A DNA stretch of 64,000 bases from JAWKHR01 sp041394725 (GCA_041394725.1 JAWKHR010000026.1:31178-95177); one strand, 5' to 3'; shown: positions 22,819 to 33,767, counted from the stretch's first letter. A program made the numbers and translations. Notes: generated from the letters alone by a model not told the origin.

Positions 22819-24537
22819 ATGGCGAACCGCATCGTGATCGACCCGGTCACACGCATCGAGGGCCACCTGCGTATCGAGGTGGAGGTGCAGGACGGCCGGG
22901 TGGTCGATGCCTACAGCTCCGGCACGATGGTGCGCGGCTTCGAACTCATCCTCAAGGGCCGGGATCCCCGCGACGCGTGGGCGTTCACCGAACGGGCGTG
23001 CGGCGTGTGCACCACGGTGCATGCGCTGGCGTCGGTCCGGTGCGTCGAGGACGCGCTGGGGATCACCGTGCCCCCGAACGCGGATCTGATCCGCAACCTG
23101 ATGTTCTGCGCGCAGTACCTCCAGGATCACGTCGTGCACTTCTACCACCTGCACGCGCTGGACTGGGTGGACGTGGTGAGCGCGCTCCGCGCGGACCCGC
23201 GCCAGACGTCCGCGCTGGCGCAGAGCTTGTCGAGCTGGCCGAAATCCTCGCCGAACTACTTCTCGGACCTCCAAAGGCGCATCCGGACGTTCGTCGAGAG
23301 TGGCCAGCTCGGCATTTTCGCCAACGGGTACTGGGGCCACCCGGCCTACAAACTGCCCCCGGAAGCCAATCTCCTCGGCGTGGCGCACTACCTCGAGGCC
23401 CTCGAGTGGCAGAAGGAGATCGTCAAGGTCCACACGATCTTCGGCGGCAAGAACCCGCACCCGAACTACCTGGTGGGCGGCGTGCCGTGCGCGATCAACA
23501 TCAACGAGGTCAACGCGATCAACGCGGAGCGGCTCGCGCACGTCCAGCGGCTGTTCGAGCAGGCGCAGCAGTTCGTCGAGCAGGTCTACCTGCCGGACCT
23601 CCTGGCCATCGCCTCGTTCTACAAGGACTGGGCGGGGATCGGCGGCGGCCTGCGCAACTACATGGCCTACGGCGACCTGCCGACGAAGGGCTACGGCGAC
23701 CCGACCGGGTTCAAGTTCCCCCGCGGCGTGATCCTCGACCGGAACCTGAACGAGGTGCTGCCGATCGACCCGCGCGACCCGATGGAAGTGCAGGAATCGG
23801 TCCCGCACTCCTGGTACGACTACACCGGGGGCGACGCCGTCGGGAAGCACCCCTGGGACGGCGAGACGCAGCTGCACTACACCGGGCCACAGCCCCCGTA
23901 CGAGCAGCTCGAGGTCGAGCAGAAGTACTCGTGGATGAAGACGCCGCGGTGGAAGGGCCACCCGATGGAGGTCGGCCCGCTCGCGCGGCTGCTCGTCGCG
24001 CACGCGTCCGGGCACCAGGAGGTGCAGGAGGTCGTGGGCGAGGCGCTGAAGGCACTCGACGTGCCGGTGACGGCGCTCTTCTCCACGCTCGGGCGCACGG
24101 CGGCCCGCGGCCTCGAGACGCGGCTGGTCGCGCGCTGGGCGCTCGAGTTCTACCAGCAGCTGATCGACGGCATCAAGGCCGGCGACACCCGCACCGCCGA
24201 CGGCAGCCGCTGGGATCCGTCCACGTGGCCGGCGGAGGCGAAGGGCGTGGGCATGACCGAGGCGCCGCGCGGCGCGCTGGCGCACTGGATCGTCATCCGC
24301 GACCGGAAGATCGACAACTACCAGCTCGTCGTGCCGAGCACGTGGAACGCCTCGCCGCGCGACGCGGAGGGGCAGCGGTCGGCCTACGAGGCCTCGCTCG
24401 TCGGCACGCCGATCGCCGACACGGACAAGCCCGTCGAGGTGCTGCGAACCGTCCACTCGTTCGACCCGTGCATCGCGTGCGCGGTGCACATCCACGACGA
24501 GCACGGGCGGCACGTGCACCACCTCGACACGTTCTGA
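22819..24537 (+). CDS. hyaB: Uptake [NiFe]-hydrogenase large subunit
   Basis: 572 residues, preceded by AGGAG. The N-terminal nickel ligands are in ERACGVCTTVHAL (RxCGxC motif, about 62-74; the usual Ile is Ala here). The C-terminal pair is DPCIACAVH, after which the maturation protease cuts, removing a 15-residue tail IHDEHGRHVHHLDTF that is unusually histidine-rich. The active site is Ni-Fe(CN)2CO, inserted by the Hyp proteins encoded downstream, and the subunit travels through the Tat pathway with HyaA. It splits H2 to protons and electrons. Length and the many conserved blocks (GHPAYKLPPEANL, FGGKNPHPNYLVGG) fit group 1 uptake enzymes. Confidence 0.97.
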   Translation: MANRIVIDPVTRIEGHLRIEVEVQDGRVVDAYSSGTMVRGFELILKGRDPRDAWAFTERACGVCTTVHALASVRCVEDALGITVPPNADLIRNLMFCAQYLQDHVVHFYHLHALDWVDVVSALRADPRQTSALAQSLSSWPKSSPNYFSDLQRRIRTFVESGQLGIFANGYWGHPAYKLPPEANLLGVAHYLEALEWQKEIVKVHTIFGGKNPHPNYLVGGVPCAININEVNAINAERLAHVQRLFEQAQQFVEQVYLPDLLAIASFYKDWAGIGGGLRNYMAYGDLPTKGYGDPTGFKFPRGVILDRNLNEVLPIDPRDPMEVQESVPHSWYDYTGGDAVGKHPWDGETQLHYTGPQPPYEQLEVEQKYSWMKTPRWKGHPMEVGPLARLLVAHASGHQEVQEVVGEALKALDVPVTALFSTLGRTAARGLETRLVARWALEFYQQLIDGIKAGDTRTADGSRWDPSTWPAEAKGVGMTEAPRGALAHWIVIRDRKIDNYQLVVPSTWNASPRDAEGQRSAYEASLVGTPIADTDKPVEVLRTVHSFDPCIACAVHIHDEHGRHVHHLDTF

Positions 24538-24547
24538 CGGAGCGGCC

Positions 24548-25234
24548 ATGACGACGATGGCATTCCGCCGCGTGTATGTGTGGGAAGCGCCGGTCCGGAT
24601 CTACCACTGGGCCACGGTCGCCAGCCTGGGCGTGCTCATCGCCACCGGGCTGTTGATTGGCCGGCCTCTGGCGATCGTCACGGCGCCGGAGGCGTCCGGA
24701 TCGTACTGGTTCGGCACCGTGCGCTTCCTGCACTTCGCTGCCGGCTTCGTCTTCTTCTACGCGTTCCTCCTGCGGATGTACTGGATGTTCGCCGGCAACC
24801 AGTACGCGCGCTGGAGCCGGTTCCTCCCGCTGACGCCGACGCTGATGAAGCGCCAGGTCCGCGAGGCCGCCGACGTGGTCCGGGTCGACCTCCTGCAACT
24901 CCAGGTGCAGCCGGTCGAGATCCTCGGCCACAACGCCCTCGCGGCCTGGAGCTACGTCGGCGTGTTCCTGGCCTCGCTGTTCCAGATCGCGACGGGCTTC
25001 GCGCTCTACGCCGCGATGAGCGGGTCGTGGGTGGCGCACCTGTTCGCCTGGGTCGTGCCGCTCATGGGTGGCGACGCGGAGGTCCGGTTCTGGCACCACA
25101 CCGCGATGTGGGTGTTCATCGTCTTCGCGGTGATCCACGTCTACCTGTCGATCTTCCACGACGTCGTCGAGGGGCGCGGCGAGATCTCGTCGATGGTGAG
25201 CGGGGTCAAGTTCGCGGATCGCGAGCCGAAATGA
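24548..25234 (+). CDS. hyaC: Hydrogenase b-type cytochrome subunit
   Basis: 228 residues with four membrane helices and the family start VYVWEAPVRIYHWATVASL. Candidate haem-b ligands are the histidines in IYHW, RFLHFAAG and FWHHTAMWVFIVFAVIHVY. GGAG lies five bases before the ATG. It anchors the HyaAB dimer to the membrane and passes electrons to quinone. Placement immediately after the large subunit is the standard operon order. The ATG of hyaD overlaps its stop (ATGA). Confidence 0.95.
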   Translation: MTTMAFRRVYVWEAPVRIYHWATVASLGVLIATGLLIGRPLAIVTAPEASGSYWFGTVRFLHFAAGFVFFYAFLLRMYWMFAGNQYARWSRFLPLTPTLMKRQVREAADVVRVDLLQLQVQPVEILGHNALAAWSYVGVFLASLFQIATGFALYAAMSGSWVAHLFAWVVPLMGGDAEVRFWHHTAMWVFIVFAVIHVYLSIFHDVVEGRGEISSMVSGVKFADREPK

Positions 25235-25710
25235 CCGCCGCCGGCCGCCGCACGCTCGTGCTCGGCATCGGCAACCTGCTGATGGGGGACGAGGGCGTGG
25301 GCGTGCACGCGGTCGCCGCGATGCGCGACGACCCGTGGCCGGCCGGCGTGACCGTCGTGGACGGCGGGACCGGCGGGTTCCACCTGCTGGAGTACTTCCA
25401 GGCGTACGACCACGTCGTGCTCATCGACGCGACGATGGACGGCCAGCCGCCGGGGACGGTGCGGGTGCTGCGGCCGCGCTACGCCTCGGACTACCCGCGG
25501 ACCCTGACCGCGCACGACATCGGCCTCAAGGACCTCGTCGAGTCGGCCGCGCTCGTCGGCGCGCGGCCGGCCGTCACGCTCGTCACCGTGTCCATCGAGC
25601 GGATCGCGCCGATGGAGACGGCGCTCTCCGCGGCCGTGGCCGCCGCGATCCCGGGCGTCCGCGCGATCGTGCAGCGCCTCGTCGCGCAGGAGACCACGGC
25701 GCATGCATGA
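25231..25710 (+). CDS. hyaD: Hydrogenase maturation endopeptidase
   Basis: 159 residues; an upstream in-frame extension inside hyaC is rejected because the ATG at 25231 is coupled to hyaC by ATGA and gives the normal length. It begins TLVLGIGNLLMGDEGVGVHAV, with the nickel-sensing glutamate in GDEG, the aspartate in VVLIDATMDG and the histidine in LTAHDIGLKDL, the three metal ligands of the HybD/HupD family. It cleaves the C-terminal tail of HyaB after nickel insertion. It overlaps hypA by eight bases. Confidence 0.94.
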   Translation: MTAAGRRTLVLGIGNLLMGDEGVGVHAVAAMRDDPWPAGVTVVDGGTGGFHLLEYFQAYDHVVLIDATMDGQPPGTVRVLRPRYASDYPRTLTAHDIGLKDLVESAALVGARPAVTLVTVSIERIAPMETALSAAVAAAIPGVRAIVQRLVAQETTAHA

Positions 25711-26065
25711 GCTGAGCCTCGCCCACAGCATCCTCGACCTGGTCCGGGACCACGTGCCGCCCGAACGCGGCGCCGAGGTCCGCGCCGTCGCGGTGCGGGT
25801 GGGCGCGCAGGCCGGGGTGATCGCCGACTCGCTGGCCTTCTGCTTCGACGCCATCGTCCAGGGCACGCCGTACGGCGGCGCCCGGCTGGTGGTCCGGCCC
25901 GTCCCGGCGACCTCGCGGTGCGCGACCTGCGGCGTGGAGTTTCCGGCGGCCGAGGCGTTCGCGCGCTGCCCGGCGTGCGGCAGCGCGCGCGTGGCCTACG
26001 CGCACGGCCGCGAGCTGGACGTGGCCGAGATCGAGCTCGGGGAGCCGCGGGAGCTGACGCCATGA
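25703..26065 (+). CDS. hypA: Hydrogenase nickel incorporation protein HypA
   Basis: 120 residues. MHELSLAHSILD supplies the N-terminal nickel-binding His2 and Glu3. A zinc site of two CxxC pairs (CATCGVEF and CPACGSAR) sits in the middle. It delivers nickel to the large-subunit precursor together with HypB, whose gene overlaps it by ATGA. The start is fixed by MHE, since His2 must follow the initiator methionine. Confidence 0.95.
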   Translation: MHELSLAHSILDLVRDHVPPERGAEVRAVAVRVGAQAGVIADSLAFCFDAIVQGTPYGGARLVVRPVPATSRCATCGVEFPAAEAFARCPACGSARVAYAHGRELDVAEIELGEPRELTP

Positions 26066-26820
26066 GCGTGATGACGATCGAACGGCGGGTGCTGGAGAAG
26101 AACGACACGATCGCGGCCGCGAACCGCGCGCGGCTGGCGCGGCACGGCCTGTTCGCGTTCAACCTGGTCAGCTCGCCCGGCGCCGGCAAGACCTCGCTGC
26201 TGGAACGGACGCTGGAGCGGCTCCGCGACGAGATCCGCGTCGCCGTGATCGAGGGCGACGTCCAGACCGACCTCGACGCCCGCCGCGTCGCCCGCTACGA
26301 GGTGCCGGTCATCCAGATCGTCACGAACGGCGGCTGCCACCTCGAGGCCAGGCTCGTGGCGGACGCGCTCGGCGGTCTCGACCTGGACGCGCTCGACCTC
26401 GTCGTCATCGAGAACGTCGGCAACCTGGTCTGCCCGGCCAACTACGACCTGGGCGAGGCGCTCAAGGTGGTGCTGCTCAGCACGACGGAAGGCGACGACA
26501 AGCCCCTCAAGTACCCCGCGATGTTCCGGAACGCGGGCGTGCTCGTCATCAACAAGATCGATCTCGTACCGCACCTCGACGCGGACCTTGCCGCGATCCG
26601 GCGGAACGCCCGCGCGATCAACCCGGACCTCGAGATCTTCGAGGTGTCGTGCCGGACGGGCGAGGGCCTGGCGGAGTGGTGCGCGTGGATCGAGCGTCAG
26701 GTCGTCCGGGGACGCGCCGTCTCTGAACGTGCCGAAGGGCCGACCGCCCCGGCCGAACGCGCCGGCGGCGGGCCGGGTGCCGCGGCCGGAGTCGGGGGGG
26801 AGAAGGCGGGTCGTGCGTGA
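26062..26820 (+). CDS. hypB: Hydrogenase nickel incorporation GTPase HypB
   Basis: 252 residues from the ATG at 26062 (ATGA overlap with hypA). SSPGAGKTSLLE is the P-loop, GDVQTDLDARR the switch region, NGGCHLEARLV the Cys-His nickel/zinc site, ENVGNLVCPANYDLGE the second metal-linked motif and NKIDL the guanine-specificity motif. The histidine-rich N-terminal nickel store found in many HypB proteins is missing. The C-terminal 35 residues are Pro/Gly/Ala-rich and probably disordered. It couples GTP hydrolysis to nickel transfer. Confidence 0.94.
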   Translation: MSVMTIERRVLEKNDTIAAANRARLARHGLFAFNLVSSPGAGKTSLLERTLERLRDEIRVAVIEGDVQTDLDARRVARYEVPVIQIVTNGGCHLEARLVADALGGLDLDALDLVVIENVGNLVCPANYDLGEALKVVLLSTTEGDDKPLKYPAMFRNAGVLVINKIDLVPHLDADLAAIRRNARAINPDLEIFEVSCRTGEGLAEWCAWIERQVVRGRAVSERAEGPTAPAERAGGGPGAAAGVGGEKAGRA

Positions 26821-29233
26821 GCGCCTGCGGATGGTCGTGCGGGGCGCCGTGCAGGGCGTCGGCTTCCGGCCGTTCGTCCACCGCCTGGCGACGGGGCTCG
26901 CCCTCGAGGGTTTCGTGCGCAACGCGTCGGGCGGCGTCCACATCGAGGTGGAGGGGCCGGCCGACCGGCTCGAGACCTTCCGCCTGAGGCTGCCCGCCGA
27001 GGTGCCGCCGCGCGCGGTGCTGCAGGGCATCGAGAGCGCGTGGCTCGACGCGGCGGGGCATCACGGCTTCGAGATCCGCGCGTCGATCCGCGAGGCCGAC
27101 GGCACCTCGCTCGTCCTGCCCGACATCGCGACCTGCCCGGACTGCCTGAGGGAGCTGTTCGACCCGGCCGACCGCCGGTACCGGTACCCGTTCACCAACT
27201 GCACGAACTGCGGCCCGCGGTTCAGCATCATCGAGTCGATGCCGTACGACCGCGCGACGACCACCATGCGCGCGTTCACCCTGTGCCCGGACTGCGCGCG
27301 CGAGTACGACGACCCGGCCGACCGCCGGTTCCACGCGCAGCCGGTCGCCTGCCCGGCGTGCGGGCCGCGCCTCGCGTTGTGGCGCGCGGACGGGTCGGAA
27401 CTCGCCCGTGACGACGACGCGATCGCGGCCGTGGTCGAGGCGCTCGGGCGGGGACGCATCGTCGCCGTCCAGGGCATCGGCGGGTTCCAGCTGCTGGTGG
27501 ACGCCGCGAACGGCGCCGCGGTGCGGCGGCTGCGGCGCCGCAAGCACCGCGACGAGAAACCGTTCGCGCTCATGGCCCCGTCGATCGAGATGGTGCGCGC
27601 GCTCTGCCATGTCAACGCGGCGGAGGCGGCGCTGCTCGCCGCGCCGGAAGCGCCGATCGTCATCCTGGACCGCATCGATCCGCTCGATCGCGGAGGGGAT
27701 GCGGCCGCGGCGTCACCGGCGTGGGACCTGGCGGCCCCGGCCGTCGCGCCAGGCTGCCCGACGCTCGGCGTGATGCTGCCATACTCGCCGCTGCATCACC
27801 TGCTGATGGCCGACTGGGGGCGCCCGGTCGTGGCGACGAGCGGCAACCTCTCCGACGAGCCGCTCTGCACCGATCCCCGCGAGGCGCTGGCGCGCCTCTG
27901 GGGCATCGCCGACCTCTGGCTGGTGCACGACCGGCCGATCGCCCGCCACGTGGACGATTCGATTGCGCGCATCGTGCTGGGCCGGGAGCTGGTGGTGCGG
28001 CGCGCGCGCGGATATGCGCCGCTGCCCGTCAGCCTCACCGGCCCGGCCCCCCCGGCGTTCGCCGTCGGGGGACACCTGAAGAACACGATCGCGCTCGCGG
28101 CCGGTGCCTCGGCGTTCCTGAGCCAGCACGTCGGCGACCTCGACACCGCGGAGTCCATCGAGGCGTTTCGCCGCGTGTCGGCCGACCTGACGCGGCTGCT
28201 CGACGTCCACCCGGCGACCGTCGTCGCCGACCTGCACCCGGACTACCAGTCCACGCACGAGGCCGAGGCCACGGGCCTGCCGGTGGCGCGCGTGCAGCAC
28301 CACGTGGCGCACGTCGCGGCGGGGATGGCCGAGAACGCCATCGATCCGCCGGTGATCGGCGTCTCCTGGGACGGCACGGGCTACGGCACCGACGGCACCG
28401 TATGGGGCGGTGAGTGGATCGACGTGGACGCCGACGGCTGGCGCCGGTTCGCCAGCCTGCGGCCGTTCCGTCTGCCCGGCGGCGAGCGGGCAGTGCGCGA
28501 GCCGCGACGGGCCGCGCTCGGCCTGCTCCATGCCTGGGATTCGGCGCTGGCACGCGAGCCGCGCACGGGCGCGCGCCTCGGGTTCGTCGAGGCGGAGCAC
28601 CGCAACCTGCTCCGCATGCTCGACCTCGGCCTCAACGCGCCGGTCACCACGAGCGCCGGCCGCCTGTTCGACGCGCTGGCCGCGCTGCTCGGGCTGTGCC
28701 TGCGGTCCGGCTTCGAGGGCCAGGCGGCGATGCGACTCGAGTGGGCGTGCGACGACGCCGGGGCAGGAGCCGGAGACCGGGGCGGATCCGGGGAAGGCGC
28801 CGGCGACGCGACGATGGACGTGACGGTGAACGCCGGCACCCCGGCGCCCGACGCGCCGGCGCTCGTCGTGGACTGGGCGCCGCTCGTGTCGCACGTGCTG
28901 CGCGAGGTGGACGCCGGCGTGAAGGTGTCCACCGTGGCGCGGACGATCCACCGGGCGATGGCCGCGGCCATCGTCGAGGTCGCCGGGCGCGCGGACCGCG
29001 AGCGGGTGGTGCTGACCGGCGGGTGTTTCCAGAACCGCCGGCTGACCGAGCTGGTGGTGCCGGCGCTGCGCCGGGCGGGGCACCGGCCGTACTGGCACCA
29101 GCGCGTGCCGCCGAACGACGGCGGGCTGGCGGTCGGCCAGCTGGCCGCCTGGCAGCACGGCCTGGACGGCCCGCCGCGGGCCGCCGCGCGGGCGCCTTCA
29201 CGCGCGACCCGCGAGGGATTGTCCGCCCGCTGA
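26813..29233 (+). CDS. hypF: Carbamoyltransferase HypF
   Basis: About 806 residues if it starts at GTG 26813, which overlaps the end of hypB and has GGGAGAAGG upstream; ATG 26831 is an alternative. Order of domains: acylphosphatase (GAVQGVGFRPFVHRLATG), two zinc fingers (CPDC...CTNC and CPDC...CPAC), a YrdC-like ATP/carbamoyl-binding domain (KHRDEKPFALMAPS, TSGNLSDEPLC) and a Kae1-like domain (VQHHVAHVAAGMAEN, VSWDGTGYGTDGTVWGGE). It makes a thiocarbamate on HypE from carbamoyl phosphate, the source of the cyanide ligands. An Ala/Arg-rich C-terminal extension is unremarkable. Confidence 0.95.
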   Translation: MRERLRMVVRGAVQGVGFRPFVHRLATGLALEGFVRNASGGVHIEVEGPADRLETFRLRLPAEVPPRAVLQGIESAWLDAAGHHGFEIRASIREADGTSLVLPDIATCPDCLRELFDPADRRYRYPFTNCTNCGPRFSIIESMPYDRATTTMRAFTLCPDCAREYDDPADRRFHAQPVACPACGPRLALWRADGSELARDDDAIAAVVEALGRGRIVAVQGIGGFQLLVDAANGAAVRRLRRRKHRDEKPFALMAPSIEMVRALCHVNAAEAALLAAPEAPIVILDRIDPLDRGGDAAAASPAWDLAAPAVAPGCPTLGVMLPYSPLHHLLMADWGRPVVATSGNLSDEPLCTDPREALARLWGIADLWLVHDRPIARHVDDSIARIVLGRELVVRRARGYAPLPVSLTGPAPPAFAVGGHLKNTIALAAGASAFLSQHVGDLDTAESIEAFRRVSADLTRLLDVHPATVVADLHPDYQSTHEAEATGLPVARVQHHVAHVAAGMAENAIDPPVIGVSWDGTGYGTDGTVWGGEWIDVDADGWRRFASLRPFRLPGGERAVREPRRAALGLLHAWDSALAREPRTGARLGFVEAEHRNLLRMLDLGLNAPVTTSAGRLFDALAALLGLCLRSGFEGQAAMRLEWACDDAGAGAGDRGGSGEGAGDATMDVTVNAGTPAPDAPALVVDWAPLVSHVLREVDAGVKVSTVARTIHRAMAAAIVEVAGRADRERVVLTGGCFQNRRLTELVVPALRRAGHRPYWHQRVPPNDGGLAVGQLAAWQHGLDGPPRAAARAPSRATREGLSAR

Positions 29234-29256
29234 CGACGGGATGAAGGGAGGAGCCG

Positions 29257-29510
29257 ATGTGCCTCGCCGTGCCGGGCCGGATCATCGAGATTGAGGGACG
29301 CGACCCGCTGCTGCGCAGCGGCCGCGTGGACTTCAGCGGCATCGTCAAGCGCGTCAACCTGAGCTACGTGCCGGAGGCGAAGACGGGCGACTACGTGCTC
29401 GTGCACGTCGGCTTCGCCATCTCGACCGTGGACGAGGCGGAGGCGCGGCGCGTGTTCTCCTACCTGCGCGACATGGGCGACCTCGCGGAACTCGAGGACG
29501 GGGCGTCGTC

Positions 29511-29514
<4 letters not shown>
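29257..29514 (+). CDS. hypC: Hydrogenase assembly chaperone HypC
   Basis: 85 residues. The mature N-terminus MCLAVPGRIIEIEG has the essential Cys2 that carries the iron moiety, so the start is certain; a strong GGGAGGAG precedes it. The family core YVPEAKTGDYVLVHVGFAIS follows. It works with HypD to assemble the Fe(CN)2CO unit and then escorts the HyaB precursor. It overlaps hypD by ATGA. Only one hypC copy is present, with no HypC paralogue of the HoxL type. Confidence 0.96.
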
Positions 29515-30627
<1,113 letters not shown>

Positions 30628-30638
<11 letters not shown>

Positions 30639-31683
30639 CGGGGGGCCCGGATTCGTCTGTCCGCTGCCCGTCACCGAACGCCCGCACGTGCTGCTGGCGC
30701 ACGGCGGCGGCGGGAGGCTCACGCAGGAGCTGATCGAGCAGCTGTTCATGCCGGCGTTCGCCAATGCGGCGCTGGAGGCGCGACACGACGGCGCGTCGGT
30801 CTCACTCGGGGCGGCCCGGCTCGCGTTCACCACGGACTCGTTCGTCGTGCGGCCGCTGTTCTTTCCCGGCAGCGACATCGGCGCGCTGGCGGTCAACGGC
30901 ACGGTCAACGACCTGCTCATGTGCGGCGCCCGCCCCCGGTTCCTCAGCGCGGGGTTCATCCTCGAGGAAGGCCTCGAGATGGCGACGCTTCGCCGCGTCG
31001 TGGACTCGATGCGCGCGGCCGCCGAGGCGGCGGGCGTCCAGCTCGTCACGGGCGACACGAAGGTCGTCGATCGTGGCAAGGGCGACGGGCTCTACGTCAC
31101 GACGGCGGGCATCGGCGTGATCGAGACGCCGCAGGTCATCGGTCCCGCGAGCCTCCGCGCCGGCGACGTGGTGATCGTCTCCGGCGACCTCGGCCGGCAC
31201 GGGATGGCGGTGATGGCCGCGCGCGAGGGCCTGGAATTCGAGTCGGCCATCGAGAGCGACTGCGCGCCGCTCGTGGACCCGGTGCTCGCGCTGATCGAAG
31301 CCGGCGTGACCGTGCACGCGATGCGCGACCTCACGCGCGGCGGGCTGGCGAGCGCGCTCGTCGAGATCGCCGGCGCGTCGGGCCTGCACATCGGCCTGGA
31401 CGAGATGGCCGTGCCCGTGCGCGAGGACGTGCGCGGCGCCTGCGAGATCCTGGGCCTCGACCCGCTCTACGTCGCGAACGAGGGCCGCTTCGTCGCGTTC
31501 GTCCCCGCCGCCGATGCCGCCGCCGCGCTCGCGATCCTGCAGGCCTGCGACGTCAGTGCCGGCGCCACCGTCATCGGCCGCGTCACGGAGTCCCCGGCCG
31601 GCCTCGTCACCCAGCGCAGCGCCATCGGCGCCACCCGCGTCGTGGACATGCTGAGCGGGGAACAACTGCCGCGTATCTGTTGA
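30628..31683 (+). CDS. hypE: Hydrogenase maturation protein HypE
   Basis: 351 residues from ATG 30628, eleven bases before the hypD stop. LLAHGGGGRLTQELIEQLF and TTDSFVVRPLFFPGSDIG form the AIR-synthase-like ATP site, and DLTRGGLASALVEIA lies in the second domain. The protein ends LPRIC; the terminal cysteine accepts the carbamoyl group from HypF and is dehydrated to thiocyanate. This is the last gene of the operon. A weak GC hairpin follows before the convergent gene ends. Confidence 0.96.
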
Positions 31684-31739
31684 GGATCCCGAGGCTCCCA
31701 GGGGCCCAGGGTTCGGAGGGCCCTGCGGGGCCGGCGGGG
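31684..31739. terminator. Weak candidate bidirectional terminator
   Basis: Between hypE and the convergent TPR gene the sequence CAGGGGCCC...GGGCCCTG (about 31699-31724) can pair with one bulge. No T-run follows on either strand, so this may only be a Rho-dependent or structural end signal. Confidence 0.25.
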
Positions 31740-33767
31740 TCAGCGCTTGTCGAGCGCCGCCAGGGCGGCGCGGGCGGCCTGCAGGGTCGGGTCGTGCACG
31801 AGGGCGGTCTGCAGCTGGCGCCGGGCGGCGTCGGTCTCGCCGGCGCGGGCCAGGACCAGGCCCAGGTTCAGGTGGGCCGAGGCCAGACCGGGCTTGAGTT
31901 CGATCGCCGCGGTGAACTGGGTCCGCGCGGTGTCGAGATCGCCCAGGAGCATCCTGGCCGCGCCGAGGCCGTTGTGCGCTTCGGCCATGCCGGGCGCCAG
32001 CTCGAGCGCGCGCCGGTATCGCGTCTCGGCTTCGCCGTTGCGCCCTTGCTGCAGCAGCAGGCTGCCGAGCCCGACGAGCGCCTCGGTCAGGTCTCCCTGC
32101 TGGTTCAGTGCCTCCGTCAGCTGGATTTCCGCCGAGGCGAGATCACCCCGCGCGGCCAGCGCGTTGCCGAGGTTGAGCCGCGCCTCGGTCAGAGTACCGT
32201 CGGCGTCGACGGCCCGCGCGAAGTATCCATACGATCCGTCGAGGCTGCCGCGGGCGCGCTCGGTGATGCCCATCGCGTTGAGGATGCCCGCGCGGTAGCG
32301 CGGCCGGGCTCCCGGCGCCGCGTCCAGCGCACGGACGTAGTTCGCGATCGCCGGGTCGTAGTCCCCACGCTCGCGCAGCGCCTGGGCGAGGTTCTCGAAC
32401 GCGCGGCTGCTGCCCCCGGTCGCCGCGATCGTCCTCGTCCAGAGGGTCACGCTGTCCGACCACGCGGGCACCTGCGCCCGGGCCGCGAGCGCCGCGGCCG
32501 CCACGACCAGGACGGCCACGGCCGCGCGCATCGACGTGTCGCGCACCCGGCTGCGAGCCTCCCAGGCCAGGGCCATCGTCGGCCCGAGCAACGGCAGGTA
32601 GACGAATCGCTCGGCCACGGCCTGATCGCCGGCCTGGAGCAGGCCGATCACCGGCGCCAGGCCGGCGAGGAAGAACAGCCAGCCGACGAGCAGGTGCGGC
32701 CGGGTGCGCCTCATGCGGATCGCGAGCGCGGTGACGACCACGCACAGTGCCGCCGACAACGCGACGGTCACGGCCGGCCAGGTCCTCGGCGGGTGGAACG
32801 CCGCGAGGCCGGCGGGCCAGAAGACGAGTTTCAGGTACCAGGCATATCCGACCAGTGCGTTGGCCAGGCGGGCGGGCCACGAGAGCTGCTCCAGGCTCAT
32901 CATGGCTCCGACCCGGCTCTGCCCCGCGACGGTGAGCACCGCGGTCGCGAGCGCCATGGCGGCCAGCGGCAGTTTCTCGACGACGGCGGCGATCCACAGG
33001 GGCCTCGATCCCGGCTCGCCCCGGGACGGCCAGGGCAGGCGCCGCAGGGGCCAGACGTCGAGGAGGAGCAGCAGCACCGGGAGAGTGACCGTCATCGGCT
33101 TCGCCATGAGCGCGAGACCGAAGGACGCCAGCATGGCCACGTAGGCGGTCGAGGTCCGCCGGAACGCGAACCGCACGTACGCCAGCATGGTCAACAGGGC
33201 AAAGAAGGTGCTGAGCACGTCCTTGCGTTCCGCGACCCAGGCCACCGACTCGACGTGCAGGGGATGCACCGCGAAAACCGCCGCCACGAAGGCGCTGGCG
33301 CCGATGGCGCCGGTCGTCCGTCGCAGCAGGACGAAGACGAGCACCGCATTCGTCGCGTGGATGGCGAGGTTGACGACGTGCGCCGCCCCCGGGGCCGGTC
33401 CCCAGAAGGTCACGTCCAGCATGTGAGAAAGCCAGGTGACCGGGTGCCAGTACGGGGGGTGCGACGTCGTCAGCGCCCACTGCAGGTTGGTCCAGCTCAA
33501 GCCCGACAGGACCCTGGGGTTACCGAGGACGTAAGTGGGGTCGTCCCAGTTGACGAAGTCGAACCCGGCCACCCCCGCGTAGACGAACGCCGCGAGCGCG
33601 GCAACGGCCGCCATCGCCAGCCAGTCGGCAAGGCGCGGTACGGGCGTGGCCAGGGGAGTGGCAGTAACCGTCCGTAACCGGGCATGTTTCGTCCGACCTT
33701 CGGCTGACCTTGGCGAGGCTTCACGGCCCTTCGCTCTGGGATCGGCACGGTTACCCCGTCCACGCAC
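31740..33767 (-). CDS. Membrane TPR protein, TMTC-like / GT-C type
   Basis: Up to 675 residues from GTG 33767; that start is uncertain because the first 40 residues are Arg-rich and unlike the family and there is no ribosome-binding site. About eleven membrane helices (50-450) begin with LAMAAVAALAAFVYAGVAGFDFVNWDDPTYVLGNP, whose acidic WDDPTYV loop is the mark of a GT-C-like fold. They are followed by at least five TPR units (FENLAQALRERGDYDPAIANY, LNLGNALAARGDLASAEIQL and so on). HPLHVESVAWVAERKDVLS is diagnostic of this bacterial TMTC-like family. It may glycosylate exported proteins; the acceptor is unknown. Confidence 0.85.
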   Translation of the reverse strand: MRGRGNRADPRAKGREASPRSAEGRTKHARLRTVTATPLATPVPRLADWLAMAAVAALAAFVYAGVAGFDFVNWDDPTYVLGNPRVLSGLSWTNLQWALTTSHPPYWHPVTWLSHMLDVTFWGPAPGAAHVVNLAIHATNAVLVFVLLRRTTGAIGASAFVAAVFAVHPLHVESVAWVAERKDVLSTFFALLTMLAYVRFAFRRTSTAYVAMLASFGLALMAKPMTVTLPVLLLLLDVWPLRRLPWPSRGEPGSRPLWIAAVVEKLPLAAMALATAVLTVAGQSRVGAMMSLEQLSWPARLANALVGYAWYLKLVFWPAGLAAFHPPRTWPAVTVALSAALCVVVTALAIRMRRTRPHLLVGWLFFLAGLAPVIGLLQAGDQAVAERFVYLPLLGPTMALAWEARSRVRDTSMRAAVAVLVVAAAALAARAQVPAWSDSVTLWTRTIAATGGSSRAFENLAQALRERGDYDPAIANYVRALDAAPGARPRYRAGILNAMGITERARGSLDGSYGYFARAVDADGTLTEARLNLGNALAARGDLASAEIQLTEALNQQGDLTEALVGLGSLLLQQGRNGEAETRYRRALELAPGMAEAHNGLGAARMLLGDLDTARTQFTAAIELKPGLASAHLNLGLVLARAGETDAARRQLQTALVHDPTLQAARAALAALDKR

